This document shows, piece after piece, positions 33,701-41,640 of a stretch of 64,000 nt of DNA (position 1 is the first letter of the stretch; each line of letters opens with the position of its first letter). This DNA comes from Endotrypanum monterogeii (Eukaryota > Euglenozoa > Kinetoplastea > Trypanosomatida > Trypanosomatidae). The position numbers and the translations under genes were made by a program. The notes under the pieces are model-generated. The model worked only from the letters and a program-made list of their open reading frames with translations, was not told where the DNA came from and searched no databases. The stretch lies in contig CM007314.1 in assembly GCA_000333855.2 (NCBI GenBank), positions 932,260-996,259 of the forward strand. The letters run 5' to 3'.

Positions 33701-36261
33701 GGTGCCAGTTGTGCTGGTACGCCACCGCCGCTTGCGGGGGTTAGCGCCGTGGAAGCAGCGCGCATCGCGTCCTGCAGCCATTGCGTGCCTGTCTGTGTGT
33801 CAACCACTTCACTAAACAAATACAGAAGCTGGGATGGGAAGCGGCTGAGCAACAATACGCGCTCCAAATATGTGGACGCCGCAGTCGCGCCATGCGAAGA
33901 TCGTTGCCGAGCGTCGCCTCCATGGCCTGCGAGGTCACATTTAATCCCCACCGACCGTCTTCTTCGGATTAGATCTCGGAGGCATTGCAGCGACTCGGGC
34001 AGACTTTCGGGAGATAGAAGACGCCGCATTTCTGCTACGTTGCAGGAACCAACCGCGGATTCCCAGACTGTGGTCACCGGCTGCTTGTCTTCAAGTCCTA
34101 GCACTATGGAGCATATCAGAAGCCGTCTTAGAAGTGTAAGCGCATCCAACGACGCAGCACCGATCGGACGTCCCACCAGCTCGTAGCCGTAAACAGGGGT
34201 CTTTCGACCGGCGGAGCCGTACTCGGGCCCCAGAGAATCTAGAAAGACGAAGGCCAGCCCTTGAACAATCTGGAGGAAGATACTCTTCGGAACGTAGAAA
34301 AATCCCTTGTTTCCAACGCCAGCGCCAAACGGACACTGGAGAATTATATTGACCGTGTTGTTGAGAGTGGTCTGTCCCACCACCTTCGCGGTGGTGTAGA
34401 AGCCGTGTGTGTGGGCTGACGAGGCAGGCGGTATCGCCCCGTCGTGGAGTGAAAGCCACGCTATGGCGAACTTCACGGTCACTAAAACCGAGCGCGCCTG
34501 CCGGCGTAGCGTCCATAGTAGCGCACGTATGTTGTCAAACAAATCACGATGCGGGCCATCCACTACGCAGATGCGCTGCCTTCGGTGCGAAAAAGCGCGG
34601 TGAAGCAACTTTTGCAGTGTAGCTTCGCTGTTACTGCTACACCACGTGGCCCAGTCAGCGACAAGATCTCGTGGAGGTGCTTCGGAGACATCCGCGCCAT
34701 CACGGTACTTGAACGGTGCCTCGTTCTCGTGGAGGCAGCCAACCAACGTCGCGGCGTCACAGGCGCTTGCGAGGTCCATGCCTAGCGTGTGCACTAGCTG
34801 GTGGCGCAAATGGCGACCTATGGAAAAGAGAAGATAGGGATCCACGGCAACACCCTCATCATCCCCCAGAGCACTCGCCACCGTCAATGCGCAGTTCAGC
34901 TCTCCACCAGCCACGTCCTCGATCACCTCCCTCTCGATATCCACAACACTAAAGTTTACCATGGGAAGTCGCTGGAGCTCCGCGTGGCCACCCAACACAC
35001 CGGAGACGCCTTCGTAGCCGCTAGCGTAGCTTCGGTTCACGCCACCGTAGCCGTACAACCCGTAGCGCACCACATGGCGCACACAGCGTCGAGAGCACGG
35101 GTGCACGTTTGCGTACTTGCTAAAGAGACGGATGATCCGCAGCAAGGCAACAGGCGTCACAACAGCGCCGTGCTCGACTATGTCCTTCTGCAACACACGC
35201 AGCAGCCACGTGGGGCCGTCCTGCGAGCACTCTGTTCTGTAACCGCAAACAGTGCAGCAGGGGAGGTCATTGCATTTTTCGTCGTCGAGAAATCCATCAA
35301 TATCGGTTCGAAGTCGTTTGGTGCGCCACCGCTCTTCCGCTGCGGCATCCACTGGCCCAGGCACTAGCAGAGAATTCGCGGGTACAAGAACTTGTCCAGG
35401 TGTATGCGCCAGCTGCTGCTCCTGTGTTAACCTTTCGACTTCCTCCCTCAGTCGACTGTGCTGAGATGCCAGGTATGACCGGAGAAAAATGGCGTTAGGC
35501 GAATGGTAAGGTATCTGATGCACAACGTTGTCGGTGGTGCTGGACACGCATCGGTACAAGTCCTCCACAAGTGCCATTTGACAGTGGCCATCGCAGACCA
35601 TCAAAACACCTTTATTGCGACTGAGACACTGCTGCAGCGCCCCACACAACACCCGCAAGCCCTCTACGCTCACAGAGTTTACAGCGGGCTTCAAGGAGTC
35701 AAGAAGCAGGCGAACTACCTGGGTTTCACACGACACCTCCTCCTTGGAAGCAGCCCCCGCCCCGCACATCACACAAACCTTAATCCAATTCGTGGTCTGT
35801 GAGTTGCGGCTGCATTGGTCTTGAATAGCAGCGTACTTGGGCGCCCACTCGTCCATTAGCACTTCTGTAATGTGCGTGTTGCGCGACACAAGGTACAGCA
35901 CATCCTTGGCTGCGCTGAGGGTAAGCTCAACGCCACGGAGATCAATCGTCTCAAGCTGCGGGTGCTCCGAAAGCCCCTCACACAGTGTTTTAATGTCCTG
36001 CCTCGTCAAGGCGCATCGCTCTAAATTGAGCACACGGAGTGGCGTTCGCTGAAGGGTGCGGATGATGGGGCCCGTACCGCTTTCCCCAAGGTACCCATTC
36101 TCGAATTGAATGATCGCCGTGCCCAGAAGTAGTTGTTTGAGAAATGTCGAGTGGATAAAAACACCCTCGCTGCGGCACACTGAATCGTAAAAATCAGCTG
36201 CCTCCTTTGGCTCAAGAAGAGCACTGCTGGGCACAGCAGTGTGCACCAGAGACGCGGTCAT
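24775..36261 (-). CDS. Giant multidomain protein: LRR, degenerate papain-like, KSP repeats, hemopexin-like and repeated discoidin-like regions
   Basis: This single 3828-residue frame starts at an ATG. Residues about 40-140 carry leucine-rich-repeat-like units. Residues about 430-665 follow the papain-family (C1) plan: a Cys at 458 in an ELNCALTVASAL helix, a His region at 618-620, and a GVGNKGFFYVPKS strand like the family's final WGxxGYF strand. The usual Asn of NSWG appears to be Gln643, so activity is doubtful. Residues about 982-1029 are a KSP-rich tandem repeat. Residues about 1155-1340 resemble hemopexin blades (GRAFFFSG, LLVFFRDWSYVLFN). From about 1600 to 2900 several beta-sandwich-like modules end in W-R-L-R (near residues 1745, 2378, 2521, 2674 and 2870), like F5/8-type discoidin domains. 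The last 900 residues are unassigned. There is no signal peptide or membrane segment. A large adhesion or scaffold protein is likely. Confidence 0.85.
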   Translation of the reverse strand: MTASLVHTAVPSSALLEPKEAADFYDSVCRSEGVFIHSTFLKQLLLGTAIIQFENGYLGESGTGPIIRTLQRTPLRVLNLERCALTRQDIKTLCEGLSEHPQLETIDLRGVELTLSAAKDVLYLVSRNTHITEVLMDEWAPKYAAIQDQCSRNSQTTNWIKVCVMCGAGAASKEEVSCETQVVRLLLDSLKPAVNSVSVEGLRVLCGALQQCLSRNKGVLMVCDGHCQMALVEDLYRCVSSTTDNVVHQIPYHSPNAIFLRSYLASQHSRLREEVERLTQEQQLAHTPGQVLVPANSLLVPGPVDAAAEERWRTKRLRTDIDGFLDDEKCNDLPCCTVCGYRTECSQDGPTWLLRVLQKDIVEHGAVVTPVALLRIIRLFSKYANVHPCSRRCVRHVVRYGLYGYGGVNRSYASGYEGVSGVLGGHAELQRLPMVNFSVVDIEREVIEDVAGGELNCALTVASALGDDEGVAVDPYLLFSIGRHLRHQLVHTLGMDLASACDAATLVGCLHENEAPFKYRDGADVSEAPPRDLVADWATWCSSNSEATLQKLLHRAFSHRRQRICVVDGPHRDLFDNIRALLWTLRRQARSVLVTVKFAIAWLSLHDGAIPPASSAHTHGFYTTAKVVGQTTLNNTVNIILQCPFGAGVGNKGFFYVPKSIFLQIVQGLAFVFLDSLGPEYGSAGRKTPVYGYELVGRPIGAASLDALTLLRRLLICSIVLGLEDKQPVTTVWESAVGSCNVAEMRRLLSPESLPESLQCLRDLIRRRRSVGIKCDLAGHGGDARQRSSHGATAASTYLERVLLLSRFPSQLLYLFSEVVDTQTGTQWLQDAMRAASTALTPASGGGVPAQLAPGSSTANFGAEVASSPPPTTAERQWAVTYPAPLQRVPSINLLASCGLFHGATGGAAEKWPSLLRQGANVKGKQSLMSPNSTLVRTPKPPSAPPPGGRRKPDTGKSLIPGSKTKKSPTGRKSPKGEQSPRGKKSPGGKRSPRGKKSPGGKRSPRGKKSPGGKRSPRGKKSPRGKKSPRGRSAESQTSEDSRSSPDVLFSPPSLGDRPSVLIDHPLTLLMQDWAEKRSRRLEILNASSSIGLLEFLRNAQQTYSTGTPLAIESNAVTPGLHTTGVRGCDKVDAGESFASIPTRLLGKPWVVLPFPVKNSAAANWLPTPSDALLLFLGDTVSVYSRAASRLICGPIAMRDDPVLVEFPFSTGVDAAVMHPTQPGRAFFFSGKTWLLFDLHLAECVDGPYGMGSHGQFRRLPTIFHDTLDGVIHIPHTHLLVFFRDWSYVLFNVSTQRCVSGVEFLHPPPTGGVLLKEKVPDMPSALKDLISTLFPTASAARNRVANAASREKSDTLDSDADDDALHITRAAGVQDATGPSLLLSSELQGQLGTAPIAAFSVGSAENNSAAEAYYVVSRTGVVIPVRWETLEQVHTADSTQENTIEGCSQPQQRWLLSVHERSSFTMQNPLPNLPLIFNQFTTEALAGLCESAIQSGCTLTSLGTDSPVASPRLCVYDPEKTLPVRRASSLTAVRSLQVVGQDVDGVVGPQAEESNSLRCSVDQDSSTAIDTMITSSLIATKLGERMPIALSRARSAKQGVNPLATKSSWHEEVLFYGDAVETMERSGSRESVGSTEERRSATEGEEMEASRNPGEGIGSHHFSFITYDLGPSSTQRMFTALLLILDTSALPSSVLHFSPLVAFVENSRDGEVYFMQAVVRITGPLVAARWGSGAGYASPSPARFWRLRFRTRVPGCIGIVRLFWMEDMPGRVGEAPMQAPTVLSPCTGIMLRFPLELFSNNRKNKSFSPSPPGCKVECRDPLIVEAGKLLQHPKRLVSADNLHPVLVVDSSCSGTGWYNRHAVIPELGESSMMTCLFLCASSITRLGWIQHGETSVATQAEAKPIVRHSGFCGIPYPFVLGWDSAFYPAPQEHPNRVALLRDEWMLLWDIQEQRPYSDVLLWRSSDLLRSLDSVSISAIMAVINCWTSPAGSAVIGVFYVASFLEEGVMYVEYDLEKSSLIDVPVSLATVLMTRCRAAPPPPGKTLHTVLCAPHAPSTWYLFWDRTVQIVSTTARATEKNNEDDNDAVGIQPLAESNLFYSLLLSMSEWGEQQRHARILLDLPGLLASLKNERSDDVIVAGLQLYSIGGRVGERASWQVQCRDSNESEWMDVARHHQLAGGRVCEETLWAPSEAFALSRCPYWCLSRTASCESSDFTSTNSPSASLGISVAQLYSQLRLLTVPRHVCWQLPTRVSGAVTETTPHSIKTFFSGDALDVLGLSLQLGGAAGALVSSALSGSGVYELCWDYGSAPMALCSVSFDVCNSSQLTGECTWSVWHSNNLAPHDVCSAKKTMEIQKCETYENFTLSWFPNGPYRYWRLQCEWKRPANGPAPPSVLISSFRAQEYDGPIVTVYNATGDCVRATPLLWPSADTAITSPYRLRCIANSALLLTRVQDALTLWETDFFCEGGSCTARIAVEFSNEPMKWSIAAETSINTGAANVSKAQCCSLSWPSFGAHVFWRLRVLESSADVTLNLRHVRLAHCPVDSHVLFLQSKPHLNDVAPLAMGGDVFQTSRNSSLHTTPLKAAVKEPAVSMLTLTYPHRLVKVQAILPHSACRYNVEYLGQDGASWLFAAVLCGVCTHDTVTPILSTKSSLGPVTISWDGASVSPSTHWRLRQVDGFAPDPPGSVEWFECCSEYLEMIDTAEIPGVMVSTMGFTEVQPPSALSGRTVYSTNADESESIRVLPMPVLQCSSGGMYHSYTAEESVGSTVTWTLLTPLLFSQLVLLVNTRVDYSVDTLTESRGEDSSLSAFDNAETPVPSHVWTTTQPLQQVLVETSDTGDDYVIVAEAVLRQCDKSVLLRWEDVPAAKYWRLRVVPHINVTANLDEEQQLMILSFSVTVDFYAARWQVRRSGPAIAQVTKPISGYFSNTVIRAWISDALNTEAAFIQSCQRAYDEYRSTETELRKKDEISRLGSVAGVVHGLRHKYQSFLQKTAKEAARRLRLNIADLGLEEEAQGPSVVPALAEPSSPNMSRWVSKARLSSDLIHLLLESASAEAIGGPHILNLVELLHHPLAFRDSLCYTKKTSRWFYPSLEVVGSLAEAWYGFPAASIFASLSVFWSLSTALQRRLGVLLEKETNLTPLNEHLATLLVAVRIAETSWAPIDHFPVVAAFLYAAGFGEFPATVAFAINDIVFTPPYSMGIPSARDSSPLQSPYPYTIAAGVNFVQQCPLPHCPASVMDVLRYILPSSAFATDVKGNITMRTTFVLTVSSLHSYGGVREDTQSAILRFTVPGVGVNFGIPGLVMDSIEFEVLLTKPIGSSADGSVGARGRPSQMNFISHGARLSSFQDSFSGVPESSPEDNTQSPEVGLPLSLIGSVDDSELPIVTLRGDFGATHFTEISDLPGAVVTHLQFTTICHVEAGVFPTEGQFGDNKEEDSQDAHWNFAPLDGSGQVILPGVLHSCNCACTIYTTCSRGSSPVRLSSFQIAVVNGTVWDLFALSRACIAKQEETPEQQFFLPRAETTTCGIAGLRLLVTASLRVSTDHVTSGPVRTLLMGRAVLHIENSVISDAALEMEGGTGFFSLTARCVQPLPVCGFLMEASAEEPVLVQLVRVAAEPESSCTIEDPDSSPVAPLRLLISGPARLFGFHHTAPVTLEFSEGPKCLSSVTLFAASSRYPGLAITLQDSLVCSAWRFAQTTVNECAIRNIIQREMCNVPIVAALVAQKVRLVFSVTSIVPEPYDLVAQRLSCRMKGLLFGASFDVLTSVVAPDDAENLWSLLAAQCIPEIVEQCEANLWASLSNVLGLRICNSADVDETNAAREVAP
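33175..33318 (-). repeat. 18-nt/36-nt tandem repeat encoding KSP motifs
   Basis: Eight 18-base half-units lie end to end. They include three near-identical 36-base units starting at 33211, 33247 and 33283. The repeat encodes alternating KKSPxG and KRSPRG hexapeptides in the giant protein. Ser-Pro after Lys resembles proline-directed phosphorylation sites of cytoskeletal tails. Confidence 0.92.
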
Positions 36262-36448
36262 GGTGATTCCACAGTTACAAAGTATACTCTTGCCCCCTCT
36301 ATTCTCCTTTTTTTTCTTACACAGATATTCAAGCAGGAAAATGTAAGGAGGAAGATATGTTAATATGAAGGTTCATCCGACGTGCAAGCACTGAATATAC
36401 CCCCGTGTGTGAGGGTTGTTGTTGCTGGAAGCGTATATGTACAAATAT

Positions 36449-36479
36449 GCGTGTATGTGTGTGTGTGTGTGTGTGTGTA
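36449..36479. repeat. TG dinucleotide microsatellite
   Basis: About 14 TG units in the upstream region of the giant gene. Confidence 0.88.
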
Positions 36480-36560
36480 TTTTGGTGGGAGGATGGGGCG
36501 TGAGTAACTCTAGCGCTACCTGTCGTCTTCTCTCCCAACAGGGCTGCTCGGCGGGGACCT

Positions 36561-36590
36561 CTACAGGCGCGATACGGGAAAAAAAAAAAA
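36561..36590 (-). promoter_or_regulatory. Candidate trans-splice acceptor of the giant gene
   Basis: A minus-strand pyrimidine tract (36579-36590) is followed by the first AG at 36561-36562, about 300 bases upstream of the ATG at 36261. Confidence 0.4.
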
Positions 36591-39500
36591 CACACTAAAT
36601 ATCACAAAAGTCGAGCACATGAAGTAGCGCATCGGAGAGTACCAGGGAGAAAGAAAGAGATGGGAAAGAGGTGGGTTTTTCTATAAAGAAAAGATAATTC
36701 CAGTGTATCCACTGGAGTGTACTCAACTTCAAAGACATCGCGAGAACATAAATAGGGCTCGGGTATCGGAGGAGGTCACAAAATGGCTCTAGTAGTCTCA
36801 TCACGGACTCTGCACAGCCTGCACTGGGTACTCGATCAGCATCCTCGTTCCAACCGACTATTCCACCGGATACGTATACCCCTTGTCATCATCCCCATAG
36901 CGTGAATACACATATGTTATTATTACATGATTTCCAGATTGTCTCAGATGTAGTGGAGATGCGTTTTCCCTGAGAAGCCCTGTCACCTAAGAGTGTACAC
37001 TTGTCGTGATTATCACCGATACAAATACCATTTGCCTGTGTTTTTTTTTCTACCGATGCCGATCTCAGCTTTGAAGAAAGGTGTACTCCCTCAAGAAGCT
37101 AGCCAGTGCGGTGCACAGTGCCGTTTGGCTTATCTTGTTTTTTTTTGTTTTGAAAGACTTTCCTTCACTGTTGTCTGATGTGTATGTTTTTTAATGGGGG
37201 GAAACAGACGCCTGTGTCGCGCGAATCTTTTTTTTTTTATCCTGTGCGTGTTGATCGCGTTATGCTCATGAAGCGATCTTTTTTTTTTTTTGTGGGGTGC
37301 CTTTGGTCACGTGCGTCAGAGTCTCCCATTTCACCCTCATTTCACCAATGAGAACACACAAACTACAGGTTTGCGATGGCACTATTTTTTTACCTCTCAA
37401 GATACCTATCCTCTAACCCCTTCCTCCCTGTACAGTCCGCCGGGATCGACCATGGAAAAGAAAAAAAAAAAAGAGCAGGGCGGAAAAGGAAAAGACTAGA
37501 TACTAGTGCCCGGGAGGGTGAAGAGAAGGGGGGAAGGAAAGGTGAAGCAGAGGGAAAAGAATAAGAGATTCATGCCCACGAAAACGAGAGTTAATGATAC
37601 AGAAGAAAGCAGGACGAGAGCGAGGAGGGCGGAAGTGGAACACCGAAGAGGTACTTACACTGTTAACCCCCCCCTCCCCCCCCCCACTCCCCCTTTGGAC
37701 AAGACAAAAAGATGCGAGGGAACACGGGTAGCGAATTGATGAGACAGAGTCCGAGTCCGTCACGCCTTTGAGCACTCCCTTCACCCAGACTCCTTCGCGG
37801 TCACCTTCTTTCTCTTTTGCCCTCTTCTCTTCCTCCCTTTTTCTCACATTGACGTGGACTTGAACGGGGAAAAAAACAGCGCTGACGCACTACATGAGCA
37901 ATCTAAAGGAAGTTGGGTACCATGAGCACAGCACACCCGCTGAAGAAAATCTTTCGAGGAAGAAGACAAGGCAAGAAGAGAGGGCGCTGGCAACCATCAA
38001 TCCACAATGGCCCTCTCCCGTTTGGGTGTGGATTGATATGATGACACTGTCATCCAATATCAGTATTCGATGTACGTCATAAGGGTGGGTGGTGAGGTAA
38101 GACAAGTAGCGAGTTTGTGGAATCACAAAGTCATCGCCCCCCCCCCGATTACCCGCGGAGTCCTCTGCACATCACCCTGTACATCTGCTGATAAACAGGT
38201 AGAACGCTCACCGTGTGGAGAAACGTCTAGGTGACCCTATCATGACCAATGCAGGTAGTTCACTTCCCTACAGCGCTGTCCTAATGCAGCGTGTGAGAAG
38301 CAGACCGTCGGCGTCTTTCGCAGGATCGATAGATGAACCTACAGGGTTAGATTGCACCCTCAATTCACACCTGCTCGTAGGCAGAAAAGATCTTAGCTAC
38401 GCTTCAGATGTACACCACAAAAGACGAATGCGAGATTAGAAAACCGGTGTAGCGCAGTTTTCCAGCCCGAGAATGGTATGCGCTCAGATGATAGAATGAG
38501 CAGCAGTGTGACCAATTTTTATCAATGCGCTGTATGGCTAACGTCGGCCCGTGGATCACAGCACGGACAGTAATGAGTTAGAGTGAGGCTTGCTTCTCAC
38601 TTCTAGAGACAATTGAAACGCTGAAACGAAAAAAAAAAAAGAAAGCTGCTCCTGCAAGAGCAGCAAGACTCCCTTGTGTACCTGCATTTTTTTTTTCAGC
38701 ACATTCACACGTCCGTTTGCCTGTGTGGGTGTGGGTGTGTGTGTGTGTGTTTGGGGAGGGGGGCATTTAGGGCCAAGAGAGGTGAAGTTGATACTCAACA
38801 CACAAAACATTGATCTTTTTTTTTTTGGAAAAAAAACAGTGAGACTCAGCGTTCCCTCGTCTTCTCACCAGCTCATGTCTTTGAAAGGACAAAGTCAGTG
38901 TGTCTACAAAGGTCCAAATTTGCGCGGAACAAGAAGCAAAGAAGCGGGAACATCATCCACAGTCAGCAACACGACCGCGCTTTTCGTCCCGCTCCCCAAT
39001 TCGTCCTCTCTCCCTCACCACACATCCACACACACGCAAAAGCACGAAAAATTTGAAAAGCGAAGCTTTTCATATAAAAAAGCTAAACGAAAAAAAAAAA
39101 AACAACAACAAAGGCAGCAGGTGACCACAAAATCGATAATCCTTTGGGAAAAAAAAGAATGAGGGCACAACACACAACCAATACAAACACAGATATATAT
39201 GTATACATATACATATATACACATATATGCACACTCAGCTGGATAGCCGAGCAACCGACCAAGAATAATGATCCCCGAAAGGTAAAACAAAAAGAGAGCG
39301 AAGGGTAATGGGAATGGAACGAGAGGGAAGAAGGGGTGGACAATCTCTGGAATAAATAGATATAAAATAAATGAAACTACACTACAAAAAAAAATTTTAA
39401 GACACGAGGGAAAAGCAGTGAAAAGGGACACACTCATTCAGCACCTGACCCAGGCAAGGGTACGACCCACATCCGTCATTTACTCCGAGGTCGGGATAAA

Positions 39501-39855
39501 AATGTTTACAAACATGGAAAATCAGCGAAAATCGTTGAGGTCCAGTGTAGAACTGTTTCCAAAAGTGCACTTTTTTTTTTTTTCTGCGTGCATGTGTTCT
39601 TGGGGGTATGACGAAGACGAGGCGGTAGAAAGTGTGATCGATAATCGGTAGAGAAGATCGGGCACATCGCCAAGCGACAGGCAATGGACACACACACAGA
39701 GAGAGAGACATTAGAATATTCTTGCGTCCTGGCACTTCCCCGCTCTTTTTCCCCTCTTCACTTCGAGGCGCATGGTCTGTATTGTTTCTCTGCCCTTGCC
39801 CCCTACCCGCCCTCATTTTCCTGCTTGCATTAACGTGCGCTTCTTTGCTAACAGC

Positions 39856-40695
39856 TCAATCCAAACCATCACCGGGCTTCTCTGCGCCTCTGCTGTTGTC
39901 TGTGGGTGGGGTATCTGCACCTTCCGATACCATCGCGGTGGAGGAGCTTGTCGTGTTCGTGGATGCTATTCCGTGGACATCATCCCATGGGAAGGGCCAA
40001 GTTTGACGCGCAAGATATGATGTTGCCATGCCCTCCAAAATGGTCACCACCATTGCGACAACCGCCTCGGAGCCTTGCTCAGGAATCATGACAGAGAATG
40101 TGGACATGTAGGCTCGGAGAAACATCTGTGTGAGCATAACTCCCAGGATGCGCTTTGTGCGGCACCGCTCGGCACCGACAAGGCGACGGCGGGCGATCAG
40201 TTTACCCAGCGTCATCAGCAAAGATGGAATCTGCCAAGTAAAAAAATCAAAGTTCCATTCGTCGTTGGAACTCGCAAAGGCATATAGGGCATAGCTGGCG
40301 TACGCGGCAGGGTGAAAACGATCAAGCACTGCGAGCACATCAGACCAGCGGGTGAACATGTAGTCCAGCATAAAACGCGGTGTCGTAGATGCAGCTAGGT
40401 AGCGCACCGGCATGATGAGCACAGAGATCCCAACTTCAGACCCCATGGAAATAATGTAGCGCATCGCCTCGCGCTCTGCAGTGACCATCGCGCCCTTCTC
40501 ACCAAAAACATTGTGCGCAACAAATCCTTGAAATCCGTAATACACGGTCGAGTGTAAACAAAGTCGGAGAAGTGCGCCGTAGGTCAGTCGAGCTGTCTCG
40601 AGACTAGAGTTGATTTTTGGTAGATAATGTGCGCTGGACGTTCCCGCATCAGCTGAGCGGAAGCCCCCTACCATTGTGGAAGCACTCGAGTCCAT
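39856..40695 (-). CDS. Small multi-pass membrane protein of unknown function
   Basis: This 279-residue protein starts at an ATG at 40695. I do not recognise the family. Hydrophobic or amphipathic helices lie at about 37-60, 88-105, 128-146, 152-172 and 206-232, spaced by basic loops (for example RRRLVGAERCRTKR at about 174-187). The last 45 residues are Ser/Thr-rich, acidic and probably disordered. The helix spacing and basic loops recall inner mitochondrial membrane proteins, but I could not find the PxD/ExxK/R signature of mitochondrial carriers, and there is no clear signal peptide. It sits between the CLP1-like gene and the giant gene. Confidence 0.72.
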   Translation of the reverse strand: MDSSASTMVGGFRSADAGTSSAHYLPKINSSLETARLTYGALLRLCLHSTVYYGFQGFVAHNVFGEKGAMVTAEREAMRYIISMGSEVGISVLIMPVRYLAASTTPRFMLDYMFTRWSDVLAVLDRFHPAAYASYALYAFASSNDEWNFDFFTWQIPSLLMTLGKLIARRRLVGAERCRTKRILGVMLTQMFLRAYMSTFSVMIPEQGSEAVVAMVVTILEGMATSYLARQTWPFPWDDVHGIASTNTTSSSTAMVSEGADTPPTDNSRGAEKPGDGLD

Positions 40696-41640
40696 GGGTG
40701 GTAAGGACTATAGGAAGTGTTGTTGGTGATAGGTTAGCTACGTTAGCTAACGTTTTTGTGCGTGGGTAGAGTCGAAGACTGCTCCAGTGTCTGTGACTGC
40801 GACAGGATTCGTGCGTCCCTTAAAAAAAAAAAAATAGTAATAATGACAATAATGAGAAAGCGCACTTTTTAAGATTTTATTTCAGTTTTTTTTCCCCATC
40901 GAAAAAGGAGAAAAGAAACTTTGTGTATGTGCGCATGACCAACCATCACGGAAAACAAAGTGCCAAAGTAAAATATAAAAAAGAAAAAGAGGGAAATATA
41001 TGGGATGAGGAAAAGAGAAGTGACAGACCCAACTAGGGAACATACGTTGAAGAGCTCAACGCACGAGAGGGGCCTACCCCTCCTGCATTTCTTTTTACAT
41101 CAACAGCAATTAAAAAAAAAAAACACCCTTTTTCTTTGTGGGTGGGTGTATTTTAAGCCGTTTCTCTCTTTTTTGTTGTTGTTGGTTGGGGGGGGGGGGA
41201 GTTATCCCCATGACCTCGTTGCGTATGCGCCAAGTTCGCCCTTGTATCAGTGAAGGTGGAGGGCTTCCTCCTTTTTTTTCTTATTATTTTTGGGGCGGCC
41301 ATCAATCTCCAGCCCCTCCCCAGTACAACACTAGGCAAGAGCAAGGGTCGTCCTTTTTTCTTGTCGCACCGGCTCCCATGTTTCACACTTTGAGGCGGAG
41401 AACGGGAAAAGTATTGACGCATCTGAGAGGGAAGATTCACACGATGGGGGTGGGAAGGCGCGTGCGGGTTGTCGCATTCGTCTGTCTTTTTGCGCTTTGT
41501 TTGCCTCTGAGGGGTATCTGTATCAGTCCCTGACCAAGACTTGGACGTACCCATCCGGCTCATGGTGAGTTCAGTGGGTGCATTCAGACAAATTTTTTAA
41601 GACCTCCTCTGAGCCTACGCGCTTCGTACCTAAATACCCT
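40696..41640. other. 0.9 kb intergenic region between the CLP1-like gene and the membrane protein gene
   Basis: No gene is supported. Poly(A) runs lie at 40822-40834 and 41110-41124 and a G run at 41187-41201. The poly(A) at 40822-40834 is a pyrimidine tract on the minus strand and could serve trans-splicing of the membrane protein mRNA. Confidence 0.6.

Larger units (their letters stand above)
36262..39855. other. 3.6 kb intergenic region upstream of the giant gene
   Basis: No gene is supported. It contains a TG tract at 36449-36479, many poly(A)/poly(T) runs (37041, 37141, 37227, 37279, 37459, 38629, 38689, 38817, 39092, 39570), a C-rich run at 37667-37686 and a TA-rich patch at 39191-39230. 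The part at 38130-38580 is non-repetitive and GC-balanced, unlike its flanks. Short frames on both strands are driven by the homopolymers. Confidence 0.6.

Noticed and set aside
39856..40695. Mitochondrial carrier family membership
   Set aside because: Helix spacing is suggestive but the PxD/ExxK/R carrier signature is absent and the three-fold repeat cannot be seen.
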